64,000 nt of DNA from Euclidia mi (lineage: Eukaryota; Arthropoda; Insecta; Lepidoptera; Erebidae), in assembly GCA_944739405.2 (NCBI GenBank), contig OX123200.2, forward strand, positions 7,704,761-7,768,760, in the 5' to 3' direction. Position 1 is the stretch's first letter. Each line of letters starts with the position of its first letter. This document shows, in pieces, positions 31,020 to 41,799 of this stretch. Under the pieces are notes generated by a model. The model was not told the DNA's origin, did no database searches, and saw only the letters and a program-made list of their open reading frames with translations. Made by a program: the position numbers and the translations under genes.

Positions 31020-32160
31020 ATGCTGCCTGATGTTAAGCAGTCAGTGAAGTCCCATAGTGATGGCCATCATCCCAGCAGCCAGCATGGCATTATGGCATGA
31101 TGGCCCTCAGCTTGACGGCCTTGAGTAAAGCTTTTTCACGCCTCGCTTAAAGGATCCGGGATCATAAGTGGAGGAAAACACGTGGACTGGTAAAGAGTTC
31201 CACATCTTAATGGTACGGCAGAGATAAGAGGCGCCGAACCGTTTGGTGCGTAACGGTATCTGTTCTAACGTGTAAGAGTGGCACCTCAACCCAGCACGTG
31301 TCGTTCGGGATAGGAAAGGAGAGGGTGGGATTAGTTGAAAGAGCTCTTCGGAGCACTCACCGTGATAGATACGGTAGAAGACAGCCATTGAGGCCACGTC
31401 TCTGCGTAATTGCAGTGACTCAAGTCTTAGTGGCCTCTGGATCCCCGATGATACGGTCAGCACGCCGCTGCAACCTATCGAGGGCGTCCAATAAGTACTG
31501 AGCGGAGCCATTCCAAAGGTGAGAGCAGTATTCCACGCAGGAGCGAACCTGGGTCTTGTATAACAGACACAACTGCTCCGGCGTGAAAAACCTCCTCACC
31601 TTGTTCAGGACTCCGAGTTTCCGAGATGCGGATTTGATGACACCCTCGATGTTGTTCTTCTGGTTGAGATTTCTGCATATGTCCATACATAGGATATTGA
31701 GGCTGTCGGTAGTGGAGTGTCCAGAAGAGAGGGGTGGGGAAGGAATGGAAATACCTTGGCTGAGAATGCGCACACCTGTGTTTTCTTGGCGTTGAACTCG
31801 ACCAGGTTCTCATCACCCCAATGCGAGATGCAATTCAGAACCCGGTCAAGCTCAGCAACAAGTGTTCGCCTATACTCCTCAGTATCGGCTTGCTTAGCCG
31901 CAGGGTGTCCGAGATATCGCCCATGTATAGTACTGTCATCTGCATAGCAATGTATGCCCCCAAAAGTGAGCATATCATTGATATGCAGAAGAAAAAGCGT
32001 GGGCGATAACACGGACCCCTGAGGCACACCAGCATTTACCTGGAGAAACTTCGATGACTCACCGTCACAAAGGACTCGTATACGGCGCTCATTCAGGAAG
32101 CTGGCAACCCAGTTGCACAATTGAGGCGGCAAGCCGTAGGCTGGAAGCTCTGGATTGTGT
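31020..32160 (-). pseudogene. 5'-truncated LINE reverse transcriptase, frameshifted (jockey-like)
   Basis: On the minus strand, three overlapping frames give consecutive parts of one non-LTR reverse transcriptase. Frame 1 (32132 to about 31700) has the 'GVPQGSVLSPTLFLLHINDM' motif and the catalytic 'YADDSTIHGRY' box. Frame 2 (about 31710-31440) has 'LGVLNKVRRFFTPEQLCLLY' and the 'SCVEYCSHLW' thumb-region motif. Frame 3 (31511-31107) has 'LQLRRDVASMAVFYRIYHGE' and 'KMWNSLPVHVFSSTYDPGSF'. At least two frameshifts separate them. The start is truncated within the RT palm domain near 32160, so endonuclease and ORF1 are absent. The domain style is that of jockey-group elements common in Lepidoptera. 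Not functional. Confidence 0.9.
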
Positions 32161-32254
32161 ATTCTAATTAGTTATTTTAAGTTTTAAAGGTAACAAGTCA
32201 TTATTTTGCTATCTTGTTCAGACAAGACTGAATGGTTAAATAAGTACCTACAGA

Positions 32255-32345
32255 GTTTTTGTTGGCTGGCCTGGCTTAGGATCATAATTAAGGGTTCGAA
32301 TCCCAGGTTAGGCCAGCAAGGAATTATTGGATTTTTTGATGAATT
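32255..32345 (+). mobile_element. tRNA-derived SINE head
   Basis: 'gctggcctggcttaggatca' and a B box 'gggttcgaatcccaggt' at about 32292, followed by 'ggaattattggattttttga'. A SINE-like tRNA head whose full length is not defined. Confidence 0.5.
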
Positions 32346-32619
32346 CTTAGTAACAGTCGAGAGTTAATCCTGCGACTGATATGACTCTGTTGTGTAGAAT
32401 TGCCTATAGGACTATGAGAGTGAGTGAATAAAAACTGCACGTTGTTTTTTGCACATATATTAGCGCACGGTAGTAGGTCCCTCTTTTGCAAAATGTTATT
32501 CTGCCTCATGATTTGCCACCGTGACTGATTTAACATGTGTCATCATCATTGTTTTATCGATTGATTGAATGAATGGGTGAGTGTGAATGAATGGATACAC
32601 GGCAAAAGCGATAGTAAGA

Positions 32620-32800
32620 ACCCTCTTTGTGGAGTGGCTGGAGGCCGCCACGGTGTCCTCACCTTCCGCCTGACGCATGTCTTCACCGGACACGGTTGTT
32701 TTGGGAAGTTTCTTTGCTGTGGAGGACTCCCCCGGCAACGAAAGTCGCGAGGCGATTTACGGCAACTGTAGACGCGGACATGCGGACGACGAGGACCAAA
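32620..32800 (+). pseudogene. LINE C-terminal remnant
   Basis: Plus-strand reading 'GVLTFRLTHVFTGHGCFGKF' resembles the conserved 'LTFRLTQxLTGHGCFG' segment near the C-terminus of R1-type and related non-LTR retrotransposons, usually followed by a CCHC-like H-T-L-x-x-C motif. The following frame breaks within 20 codons. It is a short dead fragment. Confidence 0.5.
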
Positions 32801-33540
32801 CGCCGTCATACCTAAAAGTGGTCCTTAGGTACGAAATTTTAAGTTTATATTTTTTTGTCAAACCTATAATGTCAGCATAGTCATATGTCATGAATGTATA
32901 ATGCAAGACTAACTTACAATGAGTAACAATTGTTTTGTTCAATTTTCTAAAATAAAGACTGATTAAGCACAATCTAACTTTTTTTTAATTCATACCTTAG
33001 TCGGTTCGGTTCTTATTGGCCAGTTTAAAAACTTATAAAAGTCTAATTTATGTATGTAAATATGTATGTATAATTTTATAAGAATTAAACACAATGTGCT
33101 TTCGCGTTGTATAAAAGAGCATATTGTATTTTTTATAGATAATTAACTTATTACAATTTCCTTGTTCTTCTGCCATTAACCAATAGCCGGTTATGTCATA
33201 TTGGCTCCACTTGATGGACAGAAAAAGCACGGGTATGCTCTTTTTCTTCAACAGAAATAAAATTAATGGTGCAGTTAAATCATTTGGGTTGGAACTCATT
33301 AATTGAGTTGTTTTCAGTTACGACGTTTTTTCCTGTTAGTATAATTAGGACATTTGAGGGTAAGCGACAGTAAATAGTGTAAGGCGTGTATTTTGTTTTA
33401 ATTAACAATGTCATTTCGTAGAGACCTAATCAAAAACTATATGGTTAAATTTTGAATCTTTTGGAACGTACAGAAAATTTTCTATGATTTTTTTTCACTT
33501 ATTTTGAACTTTAAACTACCCTCCTGTAAAGTTTGTAAAG
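32801..33540. other. right part of the composite element
   Basis: AT-rich, containing 'gagggtaagcgacagtaaat' at about 33355 and no coding sequence that I recognise. Confidence 0.35.
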
Positions 33541-33639
33541 TGGCGGTTAGCCTCATTTGGCCGTAAGGCATCGAAATATTAATCAACAATAGGTATATAG
33601 AGATTGTGATATACAAAAGTTTAAATGCTTCTGTTAACC

Positions 33640-33790
33640 AACAACAATTTACTTACTTACTTACTTTCTCCAATGGCTCATCGACCCAAAATGTGCCTTG
33701 GCCTCCAATGCGAGAGAACGCCACTTCGCCCGATCTTTGGCCACTTCACGCCAATCACCAGCTTGAAACTCCCTCAGATCTTGCTCTACT
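33640..33790 (+). repeat. dispersed repeat fragment
   Basis: 'ccaatggctcatcgacccaa', 'cgccacttcgcccgatcttt' and 'gatcttgctctactacgtc' look like the antisense end of a common insect retroelement. Assigned only on style; starts after a (CTTA)n tract. Confidence 0.3.
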
Positions 33791-33803
33791 ACGTCTTTCC
33801 AAT

Positions 33804-34350
33804 ATTAATAATCAATATTTTGATTGAGTTCGTTCAACTACTCGTATACAACGCAAGTAGGTCCAAAAGATTAAACAACTATTAAAGGATATTTATTTCA
33901 GTTTTGGTTATATAGATACTTCAATGCTATTGTGATACAAAGTAGGAGAGACCTATGCCCAGCAGTGGACTGCGAAAAGCTGCAGGAGTAGTAGAAGTAG
34001 GTACTGCTGTAGCATTTTCATAAAGGTTTAATTTAATAATAATGATATTCTACCACATTCACACAACACCATCTAGTCCCAAACTAAGCAGAGCTTGTAC
34101 TATGGGTACTAGATAATGGATACACATACATATATACTTTTATTTTCTTTTTGTAAATACATACATATTATACATAGAAACACCCAGACCAAGACAAACA
34201 TCCATGTTTATACACACACATGTTTGACTTGAGCGTGAATCGAACCCGCGATCTTCGACGTAGCAGTCGCTTTCACTCCCGCTACGCCAACCAGCAATTT
34301 TGGATCTACTTGAGTAGTATGTATAGTTGAACGAACTCAATAAAAATATT
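33804..34350. mobile_element. fold-back structure with about 60-bp inverted arms
   Basis: Left arm 33804-33868 ('aatcaatattttgattgagt', 'tcgttcaacta', 'caagtaggtccaaaa') is the reverse complement of 34298-34350 ('ttttggatctacttg', 'agttgaacgaactcaa', 'atattgattatta') with several mismatches. The 430-bp interior includes 'gcccagcagtggactgcga' (a common repeat tail) and a minus-strand tRNA-like SINE. Confidence 0.65.
34130..34297 (-). mobile_element. tRNA-derived SINE (minus)
   Basis: On the minus strand: 'tgctggttggcgtagcggg', 'gcgactgctacgtcgaagat' and the B box 'gcgggttcgattcacgct'. It is tRNA-like but does not close an acceptor stem, so it is a SINE head, not a tRNA gene. Confidence 0.65.
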
Positions 34351-34372
34351 GATTATTATTGTTATATATTAT

Positions 34373-35355
34373 TATTGCATAAAAAGATTTAGTCTTACTT
34401 CTCAGTTAAGCTTGTAAGCTGTGATATTATTCTTATAAGTTGATTTTATATTCCACCATTTATGGTAGTTTTTATAATAAATTATAAGGATCCATTTAAT
34501 AGTAGACAATCATATCCGAGTATTATTTGTTATTCAAAATAAGTCAGAGAAATGGATAATGCCACTGCATCCAACAGACGTGGATTTTGTGAGATCTATA
34601 AAGAAAAAATTGGCTATCCGAGAATATCAAAGATTTTATCTTTGAAAATGCACGATCTCCATTGTAATGTCCATTTTGCAATTGTCACAGCTATTTCCTT
34701 ACGTAATTTTAATAGTAATTACTATAATATTATAAGCTTGACTATAAAATGACTGCACCATTTTATATTCTTTTTGTCTTTACAGATTTTGAAACTATGG
34801 ACGAATTATGTGTAATCGCATCAAGATAAATATTTTTATTTTGCTTACTATGTGGCACAAAGGAAACATATACTGTCAAAAATATATAAAAACCAATAAA
34901 AACTATAGATGCGTTGCCCGCACACTGAAATGAAAAACTGACATGAAGGCAATTACCGCCATTCCGTTTAGTTACGCGCGAACCTGTGTTGTGATAGTAC
35001 GCTCCGTAACAATAATTTTTGTATAAGAATTTAAAAAACAACAAAAATTATCTCTCTCTAACAACAACAGGTGTCCTCTATTGTAGTATTTATTTACTTT
35101 CTGTTTCTTTATTCATACAAGATATTATTTTGTAAGGCGCGTCTATATTATAATACGTCATTGTATACTGTCAATTATTTGCACATACACGGGCACGTTT
35201 TCAAGATCCTGAACACGGGTGCAATTAGTCCACTGCAATGTTATAATTTTCGACTCGAGTGAACTCTTATGGTGCTGATGACTTGACCATTCACTTGTCA
35301 CCAACTAATAGACTCAGTCTACTAGTCAACAGAACATCGAGCATTCGCCATTTTT
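34373..35355. other. unassigned AT-rich DNA
   Basis: Short frames at 34552 and 35071 have no domain. Nothing recognised. Confidence 0.35.
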
Positions 35356-35782
35356 AGGGTTCCGTACCTAAAAGGTAAAAAACGGGACCCTATTACTAAG
35401 CCTCCGCTGTCTGTCTGTCACCAGGCTGTATCTCATAAACCGTGATAGCTAGAAAGCTGAAATTTTCACAAATTATGTATTTCGGTTGCCGCTATGACAA
35501 CAAATACTAAAAATACAAAAATGAAAATATCAATATACAAAAAACGAGTTTTTTTCGTATTTTTTGCTCAAAATTACTAACTGTAACAGGTAGATGCTCT
35601 ACATTTTCACAGAATATGTAGTTGTAAAAAAAGTAAATAATAAAGGGGGCTCCCATACAACAAACGTAATTTTTAAGCAATTTGTTACTAGATCTTAATA
35701 AAAAGGTAGAAACTTAAAACGTATTTAAGTATACATACAACAAACGTGATTTTCTTTTATAGATATATAGGTACGGAACCCT
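35356..35782. mobile_element. TIR element with 'agggttccgtacct' ends
   Basis: Perfect 14-bp inverted termini at 35356-35369 and 35769-35782. The inside is typical of a very common insect repeat ('ctgtctgtcaccaggctgta', 'tctcataaaccgtgatagct') and the right flank has 'cgcgagtccgactcgcactt'. Non-coding. A fragment of the same end recurs near 59570-59615. Confidence 0.8.
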
Positions 35783-36403
35783 TCGTGCGCGAGTCCGACT
35801 CGCACTTGCCCAATTATTTAATTTTTCGAACTGAACAGAGCCAAACATCGCTACGAACATTTTCACGATCTTTATAGCAAACGCTTTAATCGGCAAAAGC
35901 TCGAAGAAACTTGATTGTCCTTTTGCCAGAATGCTCGCTTGTTTGTTTTGTTTGTAGTGTATAACCGCCATTCTACCATTGTGCACTGGCAAAAGTAAAA
36001 ATAATACTATAGAGTTGTATGACCAAGAATTGATTCTACAGAAGCTGAACTATACGTCGTCGATATAGATGTAATCCGTAGTAATAAGTATTATAAGTTT
36101 CCTAATGGCTGTATTTCTTAGAAATTAATTAAAACCTCGTACAGACGTAAACAATATTTGTGATGCGATGATTCAGAAATAGATTGTGTTCTAAACTTTC
36201 GCCATTTGTATACATCATACAAAATGGTCTTACAACGTCTTGTCTTTACTGCATTAAAGTAACGGACACAGATTTGAGTTTGCGGCTTCAGTTCCCTACT
36301 CCATTAACTTATGTACGCTACTACACTCTATGCACGCTATTTTAGAGCACGTATATTTTTAAGTAGAGCTTTTTCAATACTGAGTATTCGTTATATAATA
36401 TGA
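35783..36403. other. unassigned DNA
   Basis: Starts with the 'cgcgagtccgactcgcactt' extension of the preceding repeat, then nothing recognised. Confidence 0.35.
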
Positions 36404-36610
36404 CTAGTCGACGCCAGCGGCTTCGCACTCACATATTTTCGAATTTCCCGTTTTGCCCGATCCCGTGGGAATTTCGGGAAATCCCGTCTTAGTGCACCCC
36501 TACGGTGCCCAAGGAATATACATGCTAAATTTCATCTTCTTACGACCAGTAGTTTCGGCTGTAGCGAGTCTGTCAGTCAGTCAGTAACGCAAGGATTTTA
36601 TATATTAAGA
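36404..36610 (-). mobile_element. short complete Helitron (207 bp)
   Basis: On the minus strand it begins with TC ('tcttaatatataaaatcctt') and ends with a 'gcgaagccgc' hairpin and CTAG (36404-36407). Flanking bases are A before the 5' TC and T after the 3' CTAG, the textbook A^T Helitron target. Related copies: 39540-39722, 60747-61175 (split by a LINE) and 62912-63055. Confidence 0.85.
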
Positions 36611-36627
36611 TACCGAATATATTATAA

Positions 36628-36770
36628 TCTGTATATATAAAATCCTTCCGTTACTGTCTGACACAAGCTACATCCAAAAATATTAAATGCAGGAAGCTGA
36701 AATTTGGCATGTATGTACTTTGAGTACCGTGGGGGTGCACTAATCACGAAAGCTTACTAATATTTAAAAG
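36628..36770 (+). mobile_element. 5' end of a second Helitron, head-to-head
   Basis: 'tctgtatatataaaatcctt' after an A, followed by 'ccgttactgtctgacacaag', is the 5' end of the same Helitron family in the opposite orientation. It makes a 23-bp near-perfect inverted repeat (36582-36604 with 36634-36656). No 3' terminus is found, so it is truncated. Confidence 0.65.
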
Positions 36771-36999
36771 TTTCAATATTTTTTTATTTAGAATGTTGCC
36801 TATTTCCTGTAGGATTTTAATTATTTTTATTGGACGTTATACTTTCTATGTTTGCGTGGCGCTTATACGCCTGTAAAGTTAATAGTACCTTGCCTTTAGT
36901 AATGACGGTGCGAACATGTTTTTTGTAGGCGCATAAATGAACATCGGATAATAAAATTATGAAGTTACGGATATGAAGTTTGACGTGATTGTTTGGTTG

Positions 37000-37085
37000 A
37001 TATTGACTGGGTCTAGTAGTTGATGACCCTGGCTGCTATGCCAGAGAACGTGGGTTCAATGCCCAATCAGGACAAATCTTTGTAT
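37000..37085 (+). mobile_element. tRNA-like SINE head
   Basis: 'actgggtctagtagttgatg', 'gctgctatgccagagaacg' and a B-box-like 'gtgggttcaatgcccaatc'. A degraded SINE head. Confidence 0.45.
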
Positions 37086-37096
37086 GATGAGTAGGT

Positions 37097-37760
37097 ACAA
37101 TAAAATTATTCAGCGAAATTCCATGGTTTAGATCACTGTCAGTATTTTCAAGGGTACTGTTACATTCCAAGAGCTTGACGTGCTCTCTCGGATTCATGAT
37201 GCATGCAACGTGCGTCCATGCCGGGTAAACCCGATATCCATTGCTTAGGAGCCTGTTGATATCTCTACTAGGCTAACATACATCCATAGACTCACGCCTG
37301 TTTCCCGGAGGGGTAGGCAGAGACTACGGAACGCCATTTGCAACGATCTTGATATATCTCTCTTACTTCATTCAGTCGCATCAGATTCCTCATGCATGCT
37401 CTTCTGTTCAGGGTACTTCTAACCTGTCCTGTTTTTAGGATGTCTCCAATCTGGTCAGAGAACGTCCGCCTAGGTCTTCCCCTTCGTCCTGTCCCTTCCA
37501 CACTTGCCTTAGATATCTGCTTGGTCAGTCTTTCGTCATCCATCCTCTCCACTTGCCCAAACTATCTTAGCATATCTTTCTCGATGCTTGTCACTACATC
37601 TTCTTTTACCCCACAACACTCTATCACACAGTTTTTTACTCTGTCAGTCAAAGAAACACCACACATACTTCTCAGTGCTCTCATTTCTACAGCATTTATT
37701 CTACTTTCATGACTCTTTTGCCATACCCAACTATATACTAGGCTAACGCTGCCTCTGCCT
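37097..37760 (-). mobile_element. family D SINE split by a LINE
   Basis: Left part: 'attccatggtttagatcact', 'gtgctctctcggatt', 'gatatctctactaggctaac'. Right part: 'actaggctaacgctgcctct'. Both belong to a minus-strand family D SINE interrupted close to its tRNA-like head. Confidence 0.75.
37266..37747 (-). mobile_element. 5'-truncated LINE with 12-bp target-site duplication
   Basis: The body is 37278-37735 on the minus strand. It encodes about 150 C-terminal residues: 'SRINAVEMRALRSMCGVSLT', 'EDVVTSIEKDMLR', a stop, then 'ERMDDERLTKQISKASVEGT', 'GRPRRTFSDQIGDIL' and 'RSTLNRRACMRNLM'. The 3' tail on the left is the shared GCCTACCCCTCCGGG / CAGGCGTGAGTCTATGGATG sequence. The duplication 'tactaggctaac' is at 37266-37277 and 37736-37747. 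It is the same LINE family as at 15800 and 23527. Confidence 0.93.
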
Positions 37761-38457
37761 GAATTAAAATATATATATAGCTTGAACGAACTAGAACACT
37801 CTAAGATTATCAAAAGTGTACCTTAATGAGAAAACAAGGTATCGAAGGTGTTCTACCTCCTCCACATATTCACGCTATCCTATAAAACATTTTTAACGAA
37901 CTATTCAAAACACTTAACGTATATAAGCGACCATTCATCTTCTAATGGAGCAGGATGCTGTCAGCACTTATGAATATTTACAATATATTTTTATGTTTAA
38001 TAATATACACACTTTGTAACTATTTCGTGTGACTCTTCTGACAAACGGATGTCCGTTAGCTTATTTTAATTAGATTTATGTTTTTCATATTTGGCGTATA
38101 TAATTGATGAAATTGGATTTTCTTTGTAGAAATTTTTATTCGTAAATATAATCTGTAATTATGGCGTTAGAGAGATGAAAATATATTTATGTAAAAGCCT
38201 TTCAAGTTTATTTTTGCGTGCGCCATTTAAAGAATATCGTAATTAACATTAATTTATTTTATTTGAATAGTTTATTTTTGTTGTCCACTAGAAAATATTA
38301 TGAATTTTGACTAACTGTGTTGTTTTTGAGAGAGGGCTCTCGGCTAGACCTCGAGTAATCTTGTCGATTCAGTATAGGGCAACTTAGATCACGTATTGTA
38401 TCTCGCTCTTAGGTTTCAGCTCTTTGTTTTGTCATGTCATGAAATGCGCTCATTTCA
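37761..38457. other. unassigned AT-rich DNA
   Basis: Nothing recognised. Confidence 0.35.
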
Positions 38458-38716
38458 TGACTGCCTCCATAGTCCAGTGGATAGCGTATGCGACTGCTGA
38501 TCGGGGGTCCCGGGTTCAATTCCCGGGTCGGGCAAAATTGTTAAGTACTGGGTTTTTCGAATTCTCAGTAGCAGCACGGAGTCTGGTGAAATGCCCGGTA
38601 ACGGCAATAGGCTTGCCGCCTATTACGTGGGACCTAACAATTCATGGCGAAATGTGGGTGTAATATTACACCTCTGCCTACCCATTCGGAGATACAGGCG
38701 TGAGTCTATAAAAAAA
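38458..38716 (+). mobile_element. tRNA-derived SINE (GCCTACCCC-tail family)
   Basis: Head 'gactgcctccatagtccag', B box 'gggttcaattcccgggtcgg', body and tail 'gcctacccattcgga', 'gatacaggcgtgagtctat' and poly-A. A short direct repeat 'tcatga' on each side is weak support for a target duplication. Confidence 0.88.
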
Positions 38717-38734
38717 ATCATGAAACATATAACA

Positions 38735-38823
38735 TCGAAAAGTCATTGGTGCTTGCCGTGGTTTAAAGCCCTGCATCCTCTGCGTAGCAGTCTGTCGGTT
38801 TCCCCACTAGGTTATCGCTGCCT
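38735..38823 (-). mobile_element. family D SINE head fragment
   Basis: 'aaaagtcattggtgcttgcc', 'cctctgcgtagcagtctgtc' and 'cactaggttatcgctgcc' form the tRNA-like head of family D on the minus strand. Confidence 0.7.
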
Positions 38824-39115
38824 ATAATGAACATTGTGACTAAATTTGCCTCATTGTAAACGATAAAATACTATTCATAAATATTTTTAAGTCGCCATCA
38901 CATCCACTCGAACGTTATGGTAAACGGCGATAATATAAATTTAGGTTATCAACGTGATAAAATAATCAATAAATAACACATTGAGCTTATGCACCGCTTT
39001 TATAAGTTAGACACGATACTAAATTTAATTATAGCAGGGATTTAACGCCGTAATAACTATAATGGCTTTATTACACGCAAAAGCTATGCTGTTATTTAGT
39101 AAAGACTGCTGAATT
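38824..39115. other. unassigned AT-rich DNA
   Basis: Nothing recognised. Confidence 0.3.
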
Positions 39116-39233
39116 CAATATTCGATCTACCCATTTCTTTTTAGATTTAAGATTCATTTTTGACATAAACTCCATACAAAATATGTCAAACCTGTATCTC
39201 GTGTCTCCAAATCCATGGATAGATCGAATATTG
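39116..39233. mobile_element. small TIR MITE (118 bp)
   Basis: 'caatattcgatctacccat' at the left is the reverse complement, with one mismatch, of 'atggatagatcgaatattg' at the right. A diverged relative lies near 58452-58571. Confidence 0.75.
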
Positions 39234-39539
39234 AAACAGGCCGTAAGCAATGAATATAGAATCACATAGAAGCGCAGTTCTTAAGGATTTCGTGTGCCGA
39301 TTTGAAGTGGGGACTGTCTCCAGTTTAGTTCGTAGTTTCGTAGCGCCGTTCTGCGTCTCTCTTGCTCTCATAGTTAAGATACACAGGAGGAACGTTCGTC
39401 TCTCTTGCTCTCGTAGAGACAGCTGTCACAGCGCGACTGCCACGCCGCCAAGCGGCAACATGGGTCACAGAAAGTTTGACTTCAGAGCGCTCATAAGAAA
39501 TGCGCCTCTATGTCAATATCTGAGCTCTTTGCCGTAAGT
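39234..39539. other. unassigned stretch
   Basis: A plus-strand open frame at 39250-39537 contains no recognisable domain. Nothing else seen. Confidence 0.3.
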
Positions 39540-39722
39540 GATGCCCGCAACTACGCTCGCATATTTTTTAGTTTAACTATTCCTGCCCAAACCCGTGGTA
39601 ATTTCTTAAAAATAACTTCTTACTGCGCGCCTTCGTTCTCCATGGGACATTCATGCAAATTTTAACTTCTTGTGCCCAGTAGTTTCGGCTGTGCGTTGTC
39701 TGTTAGATAGTCAGTAACGGGA
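39540..39722 (-). mobile_element. Helitron-family remnant
   Basis: Matches 36404-36610: 'aactacgctcgcatattttt', 'tgcccaaacccgtggtaatt', 'cccagtagtttcggctgt' and 'agtcagtaacgggacaattt'. It has lost the CTAG end. Confidence 0.7.
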
Positions 39723-39739
39723 CAATTTTGTGCATCATC

Positions 39740-39935
39740 AGCCCTTTATACTGTCCCACTGCTGGGCACGGGTCTCATCTCACTATGAGAAGGGTAAGGC
39801 CATAGTCCACCACGCTGGCCAAGTGCGGATTGGCAGACTTCACATGTCTTTCGAGAGCATTATGGAGAACTCTCAGACATGCAGGTTTCCTCACGATGTT
39901 TTCCTTCACCGCTTTAGCAAGCGATAATTACCAAT
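39740..39935 (+). mobile_element. family E repeat
   Basis: 'gtcccactgctgggcacggg' to 'ttttccttcaccgctttagc', near complete, followed by GATGATGATGAT-type tail remnants at about 39995. Confidence 0.78.
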
Positions 39936-41799
39936 TTAAAAATGAATGTGAAAAGAGAGCCGTATTCAGCAGTGGAACAGTTTATATATAGGGCTGATGA
40001 TGATGATCGGCTGAATCGGTAATAGCACGCTGTCAATTGCATTTTCCAACCAGATTTGATTACTGAATAAAACAGCAGATCCTGTTTCAACGATCAATAT
40101 ACACTTTTGTATCACGAAAAACATAAAAAAGGCATTCCAAAATAGATTGGACCTTTAACTAGATGAATCCACTTTCACGGGTAATTTGTGCAAAGCTTCT
40201 GTGATCCTTTTAATTGTGATGGAATCGTCAGTGGTTTGCTGATTAGAATATCGATAGGGCTATTGTCGATAGGCGATATCGTATCTTATCTAGATTCTAT
40301 CCACTTTTGTGTACCTAAAGGCTTATTTATATTATGCTACTGATTACGCTTTGCAAGTCTGTAATACAGCTTGATTAGAATGATGTCTGGCTAATTCAAG
40401 TAGATATTTTGCTTTGTATATATTCCGTGTGGAACTTTCATTAGCGCATTCCGCGACTGTTGTAAATGGCGTCAAAGGAAAATATTCGAAGCAAATAAAA
40501 CCTTTAGCAAGAGACGGAAAAATCGACATCAAACGCCACGTGGAAGCGTCACCACCGCAGTTTACCGTAAGTGTCATAAAAGGCGACTAATAGTACTCGG
40601 AGCTATATCTTTAGCAAGACACGGACAAATTGACATCTATGATCTAACTATACCAACCCGTCAGACTGGTGTGGTATAGCAGGCCAAACCCTGCTATAGA
40701 CTTAAAATTCTATTGTGACACAAATTAGTGCCTATGTGTAGGCTTTAGTGACATGCAAGTACAGCGCACGCTTTTGGAAAATCCAATCCATAATGTTAGA
40801 ATGCTATTAATGGTGCTAATTGTGCTGAAATAATGCGAGGAAGTCACGCAACACGACATACCTTTATGAGCTTTTCTAGTGTAAATATTACTGGGAACAG
40901 TTTCTTTGGTTCGATGCAAAACAAAAATGATTTCAAAACATTAATGAAATGATATAAAAGGGTCGTGAAAATAACCTATCTTAACGTTTCTGCTTTAAGC
41001 TTTACCCATTTCCAATTGCATTTAATGAAATGAATAAAAAATGTTTGGTAAGTTCACTATTCGCTGTTTCAGAACTAAAACGAGACCTAATTGCCGTGTA
41101 AAATAGGAGAAACTAAAAGAAAATCTGAATTTAAAATTCTATATTAGTGTGCGATGTGTGAGATGTCCTGGTTTATGTAAAGAACAAATTAAGCTAACTA
41201 AATTTAACTGTTCTTTAAATGTCAAATATTTAACTAACTGCCATTTTATAGGTACTTACCTATATAGCAGTTGTTTTAACGAATTCGAAACCGCTTATAT
41301 TGAATAACATTTTATTAACTTTAATATTATTTTCTTTCCGAAACCTAGTGAATCTAAATGTTGGGTTAGCACGCCAACACATAAATTACTCTACTTTAAA
41401 TTACAAAAGGGCATTATACTAAAAACGTTTAACTGAATGTTCAAAATTTCCATAAATATGGTGGCCGTAATGAATTTGTAGAAAGACGCCGCTGGCAACC
41501 ATAAAATTCTTTCAAATGATAACATCAGGTTTCTACGTTTTTACTTGCTTTCATCTCCCGTATCAATTAAATAAAAGGAAACGGTCTTTCCCTTCTCACG
41601 ATAAAAAAAACGCCTTGTGCACTTAGAGACAAATATTTGTAGATTGTGTACTTAGGCTGCAATATTAAATATAATTTCTATTTTAGTAGCGTTTGGCTGC
41701 GTTCACCTGGTTGCAGGCTTCAGCATGTATCTATGGGTTGACATTGATGTAAAGGTTGCAGTTTTGATATTCTGATACTATACTGTTGTAATGCTATAC
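39936..41799. other. unassigned AT-rich DNA
   Basis: Only a short repeat-like piece at about 40640-40700 ('ctataccaacccgtcagact') resembling the middle of family C. No exon recognised. Confidence 0.35.

Larger units (their letters stand above)
30171..33569. mobile_element. composite TIR-flanked element (putative)
   Basis: The left end 'gccttccggccaaaaggggg' then 'taagcgac' (30173-30200) is matched by the right end (about 33541-33567), whose reverse complement reads 'gccttacggccaaatgaggc' then 'taaccgcc': about 27 bp with six mismatches. Internal copies of 'gggtaagcgac' occur at 33359 and, inverted, at 30709, and a 'ggcggttagc' variant at 30784, like the subterminal repeats of a DNA transposon. 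A LINE (31020-32160), a tRNA-like SINE (32255-32345) and another LINE remnant (32620-32800) lie within. The superfamily is unknown. An alternative is two independent solo ends of one family. Confidence 0.45.
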
